Made by a program: the position numbers and the translations under genes. The notes beneath the pieces were generated by a model. That model was given only the letters and a program-made list of their open reading frames with translations. It made no database searches and was not told where the DNA came from. Below, piece after piece: positions 22,201 through 34,838 of a DNA stretch of 64,000 bases; positions within the stretch are counted from its first letter, which is position 1, and each line of letters starts with the position of its first letter. Source of the DNA: Adineta vaga (taxonomy: Eukaryota > Rotifera); contig CP075493.1 of assembly GCA_021613535.1 (NCBI GenBank), positions 7,812,001-7,876,000 on the forward strand, read 5' to 3'.

Positions 22201-25145
22201 ATAGTTCATTCCAGCAAGATATATATTTCATCGACATATGATATTTCATTTGTCGTTTGTACTTTCTTTTAAAAACTCGTGTTTCCGGAAGAAAAATATA
22301 TTTTGTCCACAGGTTCTGTCGTAAACAATTCAACAAATGCAAACATGAATATAGAAGATGGATCTAATGGTGATGACAATCACGATATTGGAATTTTTGG
22401 AAAAGGTAAATAAATACTGTTGAAAATAAAGAATTTTCTTTATTTACTTTCTTGGATTATTCTAGCGGTACATATTCCATTACGTATGAAGACTGACACA
22501 GATATTCTTCGAGTACAAAGAAATAATCTAATGAATCATCATTTAAATGAACAAAGTGATAATATCGATATAATGTCCGATGAATTTGATAGTGATTCAA
22601 AAGAGAATGAAAATGTAAGTTGAATTTGTCTATTTTTTGTTTTCAAATTAACTTTGTGATAAACTGTTTGTTGAATAGATGACTGAAATGGGACATTCTC
22701 TTTCTGCATCATTTCGTTTACGTGTTCAACAAAAAACTCAAGAAAAAATCGAACAAAAAGCTCTTCGTCGACAAGCACGTGAAAAACGTTCGCAAGAAGA
22801 TCAAATCAATGGTAATGATGACAATGATATACCTATGTCATCCAATTCTACTAGTCGATATTCATCTCAACCTGATATAACAGCTATTTCCAATGACTTA
22901 CCTGTCACAACTCGACGTCCAATTGATTCCAATATCGTGTCTGTGTTACCGAACTTTCCATCTCAACAACGTTCACGTACTTTGAAAAATTCGTAAGAAA
23001 TGAATACATTTTCCCAATATATGATCATTGTTGTTCTGATTTTAGTATGGCTCGTTCTCAAACATTTAACAATCGACGTGATATTCCCATGACTGAACAA
23101 CGTTTTACTTTTAATCGTCCATTATCAGAAGATCGATCTGCCGATCAAATCAAAAATCCAACGACTGCTTATCGAGAAGCAATGGATTCTGTAGCAAATG
23201 ATGATTGGGAACAAAAATGTTCTGGTCTTAATTTACTTCAACATCTTATCGCACAATATCCCGATACGGTAACACAAAATTTACATCAAGTAGTTTTAGT
23301 TCTGATCCAGGAAGTAAAGATTTCTGACTGATATTGATTTCGAAATAATCGTCGATTCCTTTCTTTTAAGGTGAAAAATCTTCGATCACAAGTTGCTCGT
23401 TTTGCCTTATCAACATTTTGTGATATGTTTAAATATTTGAAACGTAATATGGACATTGAACTTGATCTAACTGTTAAAGCCTTAATACAAAAATGTGCGG
23501 AAAGTAATGAATTTTTTCGATTAGATACAGAAAAATGCCTTCAAACAATGGTGGATAATGTTTCACTTCAAAAAGCATTACAAGCCTTAATAGCCGGTGG
23601 AGCAACGTAAGTTGTTCTCTCTCTATATATATTCAAATGATAATGATGGAATTTCGATTGTAGTCATCGTAATCCAGCTGTAAGAAAAGCATCAGCTAAA
23701 TACATCTATCATGTTTGTGAAAAATTGGGTCCGACCAAAATTTTAAGTGGTACACGAGATATTACTGAACGTGTCTTACAAGTGGGTGCTACATTTGCAG
23801 CTGATGGACCGCCAGAGATCAGGTAAGAGAATTGAAATACATTATCAATGAGATTTGAATTGAATTTTCTAGATGGTATGGTAAGAAAATCTACCATATG
23901 TTGATGGCTTTTGATACATTGGATGCAATGATGAAACAATATCTAACAGCAACTGTTTATACCCATATGTGTGAAATTCTTGATAGTATTCGAGTTAAAG
24001 TAAAATTATTTGACATCTAAAGTTGTTGTTTTAATTAATATTTCAATTTAATAGGGAGGAGTTGGTGAAACACCAAGTGAATCAGCAAGAAATAATACTC
24101 GACGTGCCTTATCAAATGATAAACTAAATTCGAATCCGTAAATAAATTTGTATTTAAAAAATCTTTCATTAATTTCCAAGAAATTATTTTAGAAGTTTTA
24201 CCAGTCAATTATCTGTAACACGCAAAATTAATACAGCTGATCAAGCTGAACAAGTTCGTGAATTAACTAAACAAATGCGTAGTTCAGATTTCCGTGAACG
24301 TTTAAGTGGTATTGAAGAATTTCAAAAATTATGTGAACTTGAAACTGAAATAGCAATTCAATCTCTTGTACAAATTTTCGATGGTTTCAATGAATGTTTA
24401 GCGGATATGAATTCTAAAGTTGTACTCAAAGCATTGAATACAATGCATCAACTTGTACCAATATTAGGTGATGCTTTAGCCAGTGTTATCAATTCGACTT
24501 TACCAATTATTGCACAAAGTATTGCTTCAAAAAATCGTGATATATCACAATGTGCATCGGATATTATTGATACTGCGATTGAATATATTGGTAAATGAAT
24601 GAAAATAAATGATAATTGTCATTTTTTATAAATATATTATAGATTGTGGAGTGTTAATACAACCATTATGTACATTGTGTCAAAATAGCAATCTTCGTGT
24701 TCGTCCAGAAATTATATTAAAATTAGCTGGTAAGTAAAATGATTTTTGTTGGAATCGAGTGAATATACGAGTAGAATTCGTGGATAAAATTACATCAGCA
24801 TCCTGTAGTCTCAGATCAATTCGAAATAATATTCAATAGAAAATCTCTTCTTTCACTTTAGCTCTTGTACCTCAACTATGTCAACGCAAACCGAAACAAG
24901 TTGAAATTCATCTATTACCTACTTATTGGAAACTTCTATCACTCCTTCGTGGTCAAAACTCTACAACTATCACGTCATCAACTGGTGGTTCTAATAATTT
25001 AAATTCTTCGGTACATGTTATAACAACAGCTCTGTATACTGAACTTGGTTCTACATTAATTGAGCGAGCAAGTTCAAGTTCATCAGTAGCACCAAAATAT
25101 CTTCAATTACTTCGTGAACTTTGTAGTAGTATTGATGCTGTGTGA
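16227..25145 (+). CDS. TOGARAM1: TOG-array axonemal microtubule regulator (crescerin), about 21 exons
   Basis: Ciliary TOG-domain protein that binds tubulin and controls axonemal microtubule length. Exons: 16227..16581, 16636..17121, 17539..17586 (optional), 17876..18351, 18416..19051, 20271..20376, 20466..20519, 20961..21196, 21256..21455, 21509..21801, 22313..22405, 22466..22614, 22679..22992, 23046..23313, 23371..23606, 23664..23822, 23873..23999, 24055..24137, 24193..24590, 24643..24729, 24862..25145. Phases close throughout and give about 1695 residues; human TOGARAM1 is 1720. The first five exons form an N-terminal HEAT/TOG array. A Ser/Asn-rich linker follows. Two C-terminal TOG domains are well conserved (VQEVKNLRSQVARFALS via EVKNLRS, ILSGTRD, WYGKK, DFRERLSGIEEF, SKVVLKALNTMHQLVP). 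Intron 19052..20270 contains an alternative terminal exon, listed separately. The donor of 20466..20519 is weak (GTAGTG). A split into two genes near 20.27 kb cannot be fully excluded, but the combined architecture matches the family. Confidence 0.9.
19285..19353 (+). CDS. Possible alternative terminal exon of TOGARAM1
   Basis: After the phase-0 donor at 19052, an acceptor CTAG at 19281..19284 opens 23 codons (KSAVEPLKTYAKEII and on to SKDV, then TGA). Using it would end the protein after the N-terminal TOG array, at about 689 residues. Skipping it joins 19051 to 20271 in frame. The acceptor is plausible and the codons look protein-like with an amphipathic helix, but no homolog is recognised. 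Confidence 0.4.
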   Translation, partial: KSAVEPLKTYAKEIISLLSKDV

Positions 25146-25496
25146 TTTGTTTTACCAAACTTCTTTTCAGTTGTGATTTACACCTACAAAAATGCCTAGA
25201 ATTTCTTTCTTTCTCTCTCTCTTATTCACTTCTGATGTGTGTTGATATATATATATATATTAAAATACAGCTTAAGCAATCATTCTATTTTCTCTCTCTC
25301 TCTTCTTTTCATTTAAAGAAAGAAACAACCGTGACATATGTTTACTCGTATAAAAGAATTTCATTTAAATACCTAAACTCTTCTTTATTCTCTGTGATGA
25401 TTGTTATTCATTTCTTTTTTTTTCTGTTCTTCCATGCACGTTCCTACTCTATGTTTTGTATAAAAAAAAATATATCGAAGAAGATTATCTCAAGAG
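25146..25496. other. 3' flank of TOGARAM1
   Basis: T- and CT-rich sequence with a TA repeat at about 25244-25260. It probably includes the 3' untranslated region of TOGARAM1. The long open frame seen here on the plus strand is pyrimidine low complexity. Confidence 0.5.
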
Positions 25497-25944
25497 TTAT
25501 GCTTTAATACAAATGCAGTCAAATAATGATAAAATTGGATCGTTTGGATGAGATTTAATCGATGTTAGATCGATTTTTACGAAGAATAGAATTCGAAACG
25601 TTTCTTGACTAGTTTCATATATTTCTGGATCAAGTTTATTGTCACATCCGAAAGGAATTATTGATGTCAATGTTTCATATGGTTGTTTTGTCAGAGAATT
25701 AATGATAATATGATTGTATAAATCTTTATGAATTTGTGAGCATTGTTCTTTAAGACGATCTAATAATGAAGGTAATCCGTTGAGCTGTTCAATTTTTCCA
25801 AAATTAAATATACAAAATTTTCCCTTTATAAGCGAATATTGTAAAGTAGGAAGAAGATTTCTTGTTAAATGGAAGTTTTGAAAGAATTTCTTTTGGCTGA
25901 ACTTCTTGTAATTGCAAGTCTTGAGATGAATCAATATTCGTCAT
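25497..25944 (-). pseudogene. Unrecognised minus-strand frame, apparently frameshifted
   Basis: A minus-strand frame of about 145 codons ends at 25497 and contains non-repetitive protein-like sequence (GCDNKLDPEIYETSQETF and IKSHPNDPILSLF), but it has no ATG. An overlapping frame starts with ATG at 25944 (MTNIDSSQDLQLQEVQPKEI) and runs into a stop at about 25807. A one-base shift between about 25934 and 25807 would join them into a protein of roughly 145-150 residues. No splice pair explains the change. No family is recognised. It may be a decayed gene, a real gene with a sequence error, or chance. Confidence 0.3.
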
Positions 25945-26777
25945 TGTTAAATAATGTGCTGTGAATGTTTAGTAGATTCAATTAAAACAAATGTCGCAAA
26001 TACGTGGCCGAATGATTCTTTACTAAAAGAGAAAGTAGAACAAACATAATGGCACAAAAGCACTTTATTTTTGTTTGTTATGCCTTTCGAAAAGGTTATC
26101 AATCATTAAATTGAAGAAAATCTAATTTTAAGTGAATTATATTGTAATCGAGATTATATGGATGAAGCGATTCATCATACTTTTTAAAAGTCTATGATTG
26201 GTTATATTTCATCATTGAAAAATAATTTCGAAATCACAATAAATAACAAAGATTTATTTGAAAACGTTTACATATATTTCGTGAGAATGATATGATAAAA
26301 AAGAAACGAAGAATTTGCCTATAATAATAATGTTGACAAAAAAACATCCGATTTGCATCTGAATTATTCCGGAACTATTGAAGAATAAATAGAAATAGAA
26401 AAGTGATATTTACGAAAAAGTACTCAATCATAGTTCAAATTACTACTAGAATAGATGGAATGATTGTAATATAGTATATCAATCGACAAAGTTATACATT
26501 TGAATATTATTTTCTTTGCATGTTTCTATCGGATTGTATCGAATTCACCGATAAATTCTCTACGAAGCGTATATTGAACTTATAATCCTTTCGTACGTTC
26601 TGATTACTATAATTTAATACATTTCTAAACATACTAAAATATAATAATGAAGTTAATTTCAGTATTTTTCGTAAAAGAAACAAAACTTTGTAACCATAAG
26701 GTTATTAAGTATAAAAGTTTATACTTGATAGAGTATCATCGTGCTAGAAGAAAAGAAATCTTAATTCGAGAGAAGAT
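25945..26777. other. AT-rich spacer
   Basis: About 830 bp between the broken frame and the 3' end of ANKRD49. No exon, RNA gene or repeat array is apparent. Confidence 0.45.
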
Positions 26778-27694
26778 TTATTTCAATTTCATTAATGCAT
26801 CCGTATATAAATCAAATAGGCAATGAATCGAACTGGAACGTTTTGCAATTGTTATTGCTGTTTCATTTAATTTATTTTCAATATTTACATTAATAAATGG
26901 ATGCATAAGAAGAAGTTGAATTATTTCTCGATGATTTTTTTGTGATGCTGCTAAATGCAATGCTGTTTGTCCACCATTTGTTTGACTATTAATATCAATA
27001 CCATTTTGTAATAATAATGAGGCTATTTCATAATTATTCCAAAATGATGCACAGTGTAATGGAGTCCATTTATCATCGGTAACTGCATGAATATCTGCAC
27101 CTGATTCGAGTAAATATTCACAGATCTTTAAATGATTACCACTAGCAGAACGATGTAATGCTGTATAACCATCGGAATCTTTTGCCTCAAGTAATGATCG
27201 ATCACGAGTAATATATTGTTGTACACGTGCAAGATCACCTTTCTCAACAGCTGTCAATAAACCTTTGATTGGATCACGACGAATATCTTTTTTTGACCAA
27301 TGTTGAATATCATTGTCATCCTTTTCCCAATAACTTTGCCATTTAGATGGTTCACCATTTTTCTTTTCGATAATTTCATCATATACAACAGTACTTAATT
27401 TATTTATATATTCTAATCGTTCATCATCATCCATACCTGAAATAAATGCAGATTTTTTTTTCTAAAAACAACCTTTGTCAGTCATTATGAAAGCAACTTT
27501 TCAAAGAAATATCAATAGGACCTCGAATTATTCTGTCATTATTCTGTTATTTCAGATGATTAAATACAAATTCACATCTCTCATTTTTCTCACTTTTCAG
27601 TCTAATATTTTTCAAAACAAATGTATCAATTTATACCTTCCATTTCTTTTTGTAATTTATCTTCCACATCCTGCTGTTGTTGATCATTAGACAT
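26778..27694 (-). CDS. ANKRD49: Ankyrin repeat protein ANKRD49
   Basis: Exons 27694..27637 and 27436..26778, with a 200-bp phase-1 intron, encode 238 residues; human ANKRD49 has 239. After an acidic helical N-terminus come four ankyrin repeats: DSDGYTALHRSASGNHLKIC, TDDKWTPLHCASFWNNYEIA, TNGGQTALHLAASQKNHREI, and a last degenerate repeat with LNETAITIAKRSSSIHCLFDL. The order, length, and the WTPLH and final AKRSS helix match ANKRD49 specifically. Its role is poorly known; vertebrate work links it to spermatogenesis and transcriptional activation. The minus-strand ATG directly follows a TTTCAAG, a possible trans-splice acceptor, and the gene lies downstream of UBL3 on the same strand. Confidence 0.9.
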
Positions 27695-28130
27695 CTTGAA
27701 ATATGCAAATAAATAGAAATAAAGGCGCGTAGTAAATAATACATATTAGATTTATTTTTCAATAACTTAGAAACATTCTTTCTTCTCTTCTCTTGTATAT
27801 GTATATAAGAATGAACAATTACAATAAACAACAACATTTAATTGCCAATGAATGAGAACATCGAATATGTTTATCAAAAAAACGAAAGAAAGAAAACAAA
27901 CAAAAAGCAGATTTTGTTTTTTTTACAATAATCAATAAGCAAGAAAATCACGAGATGAGTTTAAAATACCATAGGTGCTAAATATCCACCGGCAAAGAAA
28001 AAAAAAAGAAAACATGACAACGGACGGTTTCTTTCCTTTTTCAGAAAACATTCAGATAGAAATCTTGACGATACACATCTGACACAAAGAAAAAAAGGGA
28101 TCAATAGAAATCAGAAGTTTTCCATTGCAA
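27695..28130. other. Spacer between UBL3 and ANKRD49
   Basis: About 435 bp, A-rich on the plus strand (T-rich in the sense of both genes). It probably contains the UBL3 3' untranslated region. No exon is seen. Confidence 0.45.
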
Positions 28131-28709
28131 TTATAAGATAAGACATCTTTCACAGCACCCAAGTGATGTTGAATTTGGACTAGTAGTGTCTGATCGATGT
28201 GGAGATATTGCACGTTGTGAGTGTTCGCCTGTTCGATCTTGATGTGTGTCATGTTTATGTTTACGTTTTTGATCGCCATTTGTCGGTTCAGGAAGATTTT
28301 CACGTGGAACAAGATGCATCACAGTTGTTTTGCCTTGTTGAAGACGAAGAGCTCCTAATGTGACATTTCCATGAAGAAATCGTCCTTGATAAATTAATCT
28401 TAAGACTTCAAAACGATCAACTCGTTGTTCATTACACCAATCTAAGAATGATTATGAGAAGGAAAAAAACAACAACTATTGAAAAGAAGAATTCTTTTTT
28501 TTACCTGCAGGCCAATTTTCAAATATATGTTTTGCTACATCAGATGCGGTTGTTGTTGGTCGAAATTGAAATTCAGCTGTTTTACCACTAACAAGAATCA
28601 ATTTGAGATTAATCTAAATAAAACAAAACAAAAGACATAGCTTTATAATGCGAAGATCATTTTCAGATTTCTTTCTTACGATATCGGACGGTGAGGATTT
28701 TGATCCCAT
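28131..28709 (-). CDS. UBL3: Ubiquitin-like protein 3 (membrane-anchored)
   Basis: Membrane-anchored ubiquitin-fold protein, in other animals a prenylated modifier that sorts proteins to small extracellular vesicles. Exons 28709..28680, 28613..28505 and 28441..28131 give 149 residues with phases 0 and 1 closing; human UBL3 has 117. The ubiquitin-like domain includes INLKLILVSGKTAEF, ENWP, and the near-invariant LRLIYQGRFLHGNVTLGAL followed by GKTTVMHLV and RENLPEP. The C-terminus ends CCERCLIL, a CAAX box (CLIL) with upstream Cys for palmitoylation; Leu as the last residue predicts geranylgeranylation. The extra length is a His/Ser/Thr-rich linker between the fold and the CAAX box. Confidence 0.95.
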
Positions 28710-29019
28710 TGATGGTAGAAAAAGATCATCACGTCTGATGAAACATTTTTTGAATAAATGATGGGAAATAAACAATAAACATCATAGGATATGAATGAAT
28801 ATTTAGTGATGTCACTACTATCGATGTAATCAACAAAATTCAAATAGTTTTCTTATCGATAAAATATTGTTTTTGTGTTGATTTAAATAAAATTTATTTG
28901 AAAAAGAAATTTAATAAATAATTACTATTGATGTAAAAAATAGACCAATCAGAAAAAAAGAATTTTGAATTGCTTGCTTAATTTAAAGCATTGGATTTAG
29001 TTATTACTCTTGTTCCATT
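28710..29019. promoter_or_regulatory. Bidirectional intergenic region of UBL3 and ATAD5
   Basis: About 310 bp separates the divergent start codons of UBL3 (-) and ATAD5 (+), so it must hold both promoters. It is AT-rich. No TATA box or factor site can be assigned with confidence. Confidence 0.5.
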
Positions 29020-31711
29020 ATGAAATTAACACAGAAAACAATTTTTCAATGTTTTGATAAATCTCAAAGACAATTACCAATTCTTATAAATGAAGAAGGA
29101 GAAGAAGAAGATGGTATGAATAAAAAATCGGATAAAAAAGACGACCGTCTCATTTGTTTTTTGAAACTTAGTGAATTGCGTAGGCAATTCTTGTAAAGAC
29201 AGAATTTTCTAGATATTATTTTCAATAGAAAGTATTCATCACTTGATTATCTTCTAACATAGTATATCAAAAACAAAACTCAAGTTTTTCTTTTCCGTTA
29301 GATATAGTTGAATGCGATCTTGAAACACAATCATCGACTGAACAATTAGAAAGTGAACCACGTCAACCCGATTTTCTTGAACCGATCCATGTACGTCAAG
29401 AAGGTAATAAATCATCACAAGATGCAATCATTCCCCTATTCAATCAATGGAAAGTAACAGAATCGGACGATGATCTACGATGTGGTCATCTTGGAGATTT
29501 CTATCGTATCTGTCCTTCGAAGAATCATAATGAAATCGTTTCTCAAAAAGTTCAAGTATTTCATTCGACTTGTACAACTTCTCTCGGATAATTTCTTACT
29601 TATAAATTTAAGTTGAAACATATCACATCGCATGAACGTCAAATGGAATTATTTCAACAATATACAAATGATGAACTAAGTTCCTATGCTCAATCTACAA
29701 TAGATTGGCCAACTATGTTTCAACAATTACAAGACTATCGAAAGAAAGCAATCGAACAAAGTAAATCATTCCGTTTCTTTTTTAGTTTCGTAAAACATGT
29801 TTTCTTTCTATAGATCAATACGAACAGTTGTCTTGGACGGAAATATATCGACCACGACATATGAAAACTTATCTTGGTAGTCATACAAAACAAATTCGAC
29901 GTTTAAATGAATGGTTTACTTATTGGACAAAGAAATTACATAATGAAAAACCAAAGAAAACGACACGAAAAGGACGAAAACGCGGTAGAGATTTTGATGA
30001 TAATTCTGATGAAGATTTTATTGATGAATCTAGTATGTGAAAATAACGATTACAACTGCTGGTAGTTTAGTATTATTATTTAGATATGATATATTACAAT
30101 CGATGTCAATTGAAACAAGAACATCCACAAATAATTTTTATTCATGGTGCTGGAACAACATCACTTGTACATGCTCTTGCAGAAGAGCATAGTTTCAAAG
30201 TATTTCTTTTTTATAGAGCAATGAATAGTTTACCATAAAATTCCTCAAAGGTAACAGAAATCAATGGATCACAATCTCGTGCACGTGCACCGTTACTAAA
30301 ACAATTAGAACAAGTTACCAGTCATCATTATTTATCATTAAAACGTTGTGTATCAGATACAATTCTATCATCAGGTAAGACAATGATTTAATCTAAATTT
30401 TTTATTGTTAGTTGTTTTTTTGTTTTATATAACTAGAAGATAAATTGAAAACTAACGTATCTTTACCAGTGAAGAAAAAAGCGAAGAATGAACGTGGTAC
30501 AATTATGTCATTTTTTAATAACAAGAAGACAGATCAAAAGGATGAACAGAAAGACAAGACTTCTCGTCATCGATCAGATTCCACGAAAAAAGTCAATACA
30601 ATTACAACAAGACGAAATACAAAACAAGAACAAGAGAAACCAATGCTACCTGCCGATTCTTCTCTGCATTCATCAGTGCATGTTGAAAAAGCTTCTCTCA
30701 TTCTTTTTGATGAGGTTTGTTATTCAAATAAAAACTATTTCGTAGATTATTTTAGTATTTTAATAGATTGAAACACTAACAGTAGATGATAATTTTTGGT
30801 CATGCTTAAAGAAACTACTTGAAACAGCAAAAAAACCTATTATATTAACATCAAATAGTCGAAGTAATCCTAAAGATGTAATCTTTAATCTCTCGAAAAT
30901 AGTCGACTATGAAATGATTCATCTCGAACCAAACGAACCGGTTTATTTGTTTTTTCTTTATATATATATATTGATAATTCATCTTTTCCCTTCTACATAG
31001 GAACTTGTTTATTGTTTTCTTCGACTTATACTCTTGGTTGAAATGCTCGAAGTACCTTCACTTGATGATCTCATAATTCTCTTTCAATCTTGTTTCTGTG
31101 ATTTACGTCGAAGTCTATTAACATTACAATTTCTTACACAATCAACAAGTATCTCCTGTACAGATTCAGTCTCTATCGAACGTACTCATAATAAACCAAA
31201 ATTGCAATCTTCACGTCTATTCAATACAATGCATTACTCTTATCTTGCAGAACAATGGGATGAATCAATACTAAAAACACTATTTGATGATCTTACACAA
31301 AAATATACTTCTGAATACGAACAATCTCATCTTTTATTAGAAAATCGTACTAAAAACGATTCGAAAAGGTAAAATGAAAGTTAAGCTCTATAAATGACGA
31401 TTTGTTTTTCATCATTTAGAATCGAATTGTATGATACATTGAAAATGTTCATGCAAGAACAAGACATAGAAAGTCTTATCAATCAATCAGCTTTTTATCT
31501 AGATTATCGACCATATATTCGACAAATGTGTCAAAATGAACAATCACGAGCAGCCGAATCCACTTCCACTCGACGGTAAGTTTATCTATGCAAAATACTT
31601 GATTCATATCCGAAGTTTCTTTCTTCTTCTAGTCTTCGACATTGTCTCGGTTTTCGTGGTTGTTCATTACAATGGTCTGATTTTGCAATCCTATCGAATG
31701 GTCTTGATTAA
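29020..31711 (+). CDS. ATAD5: ATAD5/Elg1-like PCNA unloader subunit with degenerate Walker A
   Basis: Large subunit of the Elg1-type RFC-like complex that unloads PCNA after replication. Exons 29020..29113, 29302..29555, 29613..29760, 29814..30032, 30084..30199, 30251..30374, 30437..30714, 30767..30940, 31001..31368, 31420..31575 and 31633..31711 encode 669 residues, all in phase. The N-terminus has QKTIFQCF, close to a PCNA-interacting motif. LSWTEIYRPRHMKTYLG matches the entry to the AAA+ domain. IIFIHGAGTTSLVHALAEE aligns with GPTGVGKT..YACAQE of human ATAD5, with the Walker A Lys replaced by Thr263. Walker B survives as LILFDE, followed by ETAKKPIILTSNSRS. The helical RFC-like part contains CDLRRSLLTLQFL. 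The protein is far shorter than vertebrate ATAD5 (about 1840) because the disordered N-terminal half is nearly absent. Some donors are weak (GTTTGT, GTTTAT). Confidence 0.88.
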
Positions 31712-31893
31712 TTCTACTATCTTTTTCTTTTACAACATTTATTATCAGTGTGTGCATTTTGTTCTTTAATACGAGATTATACATATATATATATATATTT
31801 TTGTCTTTAAAATAATAACAGTGTCAGATATATATTGTTTGATACACTTTGTAAACAAAATATAAAACTCTCTCTCTCTTTCTTTCTTTTTCT

Positions 31894-31895
31894 AG
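31894..31895 (+). promoter_or_regulatory. Putative trans-splice acceptor of FAM50
   Basis: A run of TC-rich sequence ends TTTTTCTAG, 15 bases before the FAM50 ATG, in a 200-bp spacer after ATAD5. No upstream coding exon fits, so a spliced leader is the simplest reading. Confidence 0.45.
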
Positions 31896-31910
31896 ATTAT
31901 TTATTAAATC

Positions 31911-33337
31911 ATGGCATTTTTTGCCGGTAAGTTGAATCTGTTTGATGTATTGAGAAAACAACAATGAATATTTTGTAGGAGCTGCCAAAGATCAGATGCG
32001 TGCTGATCAATTAGTGAAACGACGTCAACAAGAACATGAACAAATGGAAATTAAAAAGAAGAAGATTGAAGAAGAAAATCGTATGCAAGCTATTGAAGAA
32101 AAATTCAAAGCACATTATGATGCTGTTGAACAGATGCTGAAAACAGATACTGTTGGTTTGATTTCATTAGATGAAATGAAGAAAAAACAAGAAGAGATTA
32201 TTCATGCACGAGAACAACAACTAGCGAGAGAAAAAGAAGCTAAACTTGGGGATTCATCGAAAAATAAACAAAATTTAGGCAAAAATGCAGGTTCACATCA
32301 ACGGCCAAATAAATTATCGTTTGCAGATGAATGGGACGAGGAAGAAGAAGAGCAAGATAATGAACCAGTGATTAAAAAACAAAAACAAGAACAACCAGTA
32401 AAAAACGAAGAAGTATGTATTGACAATTCCAAGTCAAAATTCGATCTATTCTCTAGTTCTTAAAACAATACATGCTTATTTTTAGCCCATAACAACAGAT
32501 GAACATTCCGAATCAAACGATGTTCCAAAAAATGAAGATGCTGATAGCAATGATAGCATATTAGAATCAGATCTAACAATTGCTGAACTTGATCAATTAG
32601 TTGCTGCAACAAAAAAGAAACGTCTCGGCAAAAATCCAGGTAAAATCAAAGATAAATATTCATCGAAAGATTAGATTGAAATTTTCTTTATCTTTGTAGA
32701 TGTTGATACAAGTTTTTTACCAGATAAAGATCGTGAAGAAGAAGAACGAATTTTACGTGAAAATCTTCGTCAAGAATGGGTTGAAAAACAACAAAAATTA
32801 AAAAATGAAGAAGTTGATCTTGTTTTCAGTTATTGGGATGGTTCAGGACATCGTCGTTCGATTCGAATAAAAAAACGAATGACAATACAAATGTTTCTTT
32901 CCAAAGCATTAGAAATTCTTCGAAAAGAAAATATGTTTAATGAATTAAAATCAGTTTCCGTGGATCAATTGATATTCGTTAAAGATGATGTTATTCTTCC
33001 ACATCATTATTCATTCTATGATTTTATTGTTACACGTGCTCGTGGTCGAACAGGTCTTCTATTTACGTTTACAGAATCACTTAAACTAAATACAATTATC
33101 GAAGTACCAGCATCAGCAACGACAACAACAGATATCAATGCAACTGATTCACCATCATCATCGTCAGCAAACGATGGTCAAGTTGGAGGATCATCAGCAC
33201 ATGCTGGAAAAATATGTTTACGTTCATGGTATGAACGAAATAAACATATTTTCCCTTCATGTCGTTGGGAACCATTTGATCCAGAAAAACGTTGGAATGC
33301 ACATGAACCTGTTAAAAATCGTTTTTGTATGAAATAA
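31911..33337 (+). CDS. FAM50: FAM50/XAP5 family nuclear protein
   Basis: Homolog of FAM50A/B (XAP5), a nuclear protein tied to spliceosome function and transcription. Exons 31911..31926, 31979..32412, 32486..32639 and 32700..33337 encode 413 residues; human FAM50A has 339. The short first exon MAFFA is typical. Lys/Glu-rich coiled coil includes [20 protein letters not shown], then [14 protein letters not shown]. The conserved C-terminal XAP5 domain is unmistakable: [70 protein letters not shown], and the terminal [20 protein letters not shown]. Extra length is a Ser/Thr/Asp insert before SWYERN. A strong 3' splice site (pyrimidines then TCTAG) ends at 31895, 15 bases before the ATG, 200 bp after ATAD5, which suits an operon with spliced leader. 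Confidence 0.95.
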
Positions 33338-33461
33338 TATTCAACATTTTCTGTTCTGTATAAATAACTGGACTTTATTTTCGTGTTAATATAAAGATCA
33401 ACAATGATGTCAAATTATACTAATTTTCTTTTTTTTTCTTTCGTTTATTTTATTTGTCTTG

Positions 33462-34752
33462 ATGCATATCGATCTTCTTTGTCTTCTGATTCTATTGGGT
33501 TATTATTCAACAATGAGTACTGCAAATACAACAACGACAACAAATCCTATCGTTGTTAATACATGGCCATTTGTAAATGCAACAAGAAATGCTTTTATTA
33601 AATTGATGAGTCCAGGTTCATCATGTCTCGATGCAGTTGAAGTCGGTTGTCGAACATGTGAAGATGAACAATGTGACGGAAGTGTAGGATGGGGAAATCA
33701 TCCAGCTGAAGATGGAGAAACAACATTGGATGCATTAATTATGGATGGACGTACAATCAGTGCTGGTGCTGTTGCTAAGTACATACAAATTTTTAAGTAG
33801 AATATCTCTATTATGGATATTATGAGAGATCTAATGAATTGGTTGATAGAATGAGTTCTTGCATCCAATACATGGATGATTGAAAAGATATCGAGAATAA
33901 ACATGAACTCTAGCATATCTTTCTAATCTTTAGATAGTTCGGAAAAAAAACAGATTTTTTAATTCTAGTTTACATCGTATTAAAAATGCAGTTGGTGTTG
34001 CCCGTGCTGTTCTAGAATATTCGTCTCATTCATTATTAGTAGGTGAAAGTGCAACAAAATTTGCAATTGAAATGGGATTTAAAGAAGAAGATCTTCATAG
34101 TAATATATCGATTGATATTTGGAATAAATGGAAAAAAGGAAACTGTCAACCTAATTTTCGACGTAATGTACGACCAGATCCAACAAGTAGTTGTGGACCC
34201 TATAAACCTCGATTAAACAATGGTAATCTTCTTATTTTATATATGTAGAATAGTATATTGTACACAAGTTTCTTTATAGATGACAATAAACAATCATCTC
34301 ATGGTCAATTACCAACTCGTGAACATGATACAATTGGTATGATTGCTTTAGATTCCAATGGTAATATGGCAGCTGGTACTTCAACAAACGGTCTTCAATA
34401 TAAAATTCCAGGTCGTGTTGCTGATTCAGCTGTCATTGGAAGTGGTGCTTATGTTGATAATGAAATTGGCGGAGCTTGTGCAACAGGTGACGGTGATGTT
34501 ATGCAACGTTTTGTACCTTCTTATCATGCCATACAATTAATGCGACAAGGTACATCACCTGATGAAGCTTGTTTAGATGCTGTAAGACGTATTGCCAAAT
34601 ATTATCCTAATTATACAGGTGCTGTACTAGCACTTCATAAAGATGGACGATATGGTGCTGCTTGTCATGGTATGGAAAACTTTCCGTATTCTGTCATGCA
34701 ACAAGGTTGGACAGATCCAAAAATCTTTCAAATTCCTTGTTATAAACCATAA
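33462..34752 (+). CDS. AGA: Glycosylasparaginase (aspartylglucosaminidase)
   Basis: Lysosomal N-terminal nucleophile hydrolase that cleaves the GlcNAc-Asn bond in glycoprotein breakdown. Exons 33462..33778, 33969..34222 and 34280..34752 encode 347 residues; human AGA has 346. The first ATG follows a TTG codon and starts a signal peptide ([11 protein letters not shown]). Family blocks include [66 protein letters not shown], and the autocleavage site [10 protein letters not shown] with nucleophile Thr208, followed by [20 protein letters not shown] and [14 protein letters not shown]. All catalytic and glycine-rich elements are intact, so autoprocessing into alpha and beta chains is expected. The gene starts only 124 bp after FAM50 and ends 101 bp before RCC1L. 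Confidence 0.97.
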
Positions 34753-34838
34753 ATGATTGTTTTCTACTAGTTTTTCTTTTTGTTTTCTAATTATCAACAT
34801 AAACCGTAATTTATTTTCTAACATTCCTGATTGATTCC

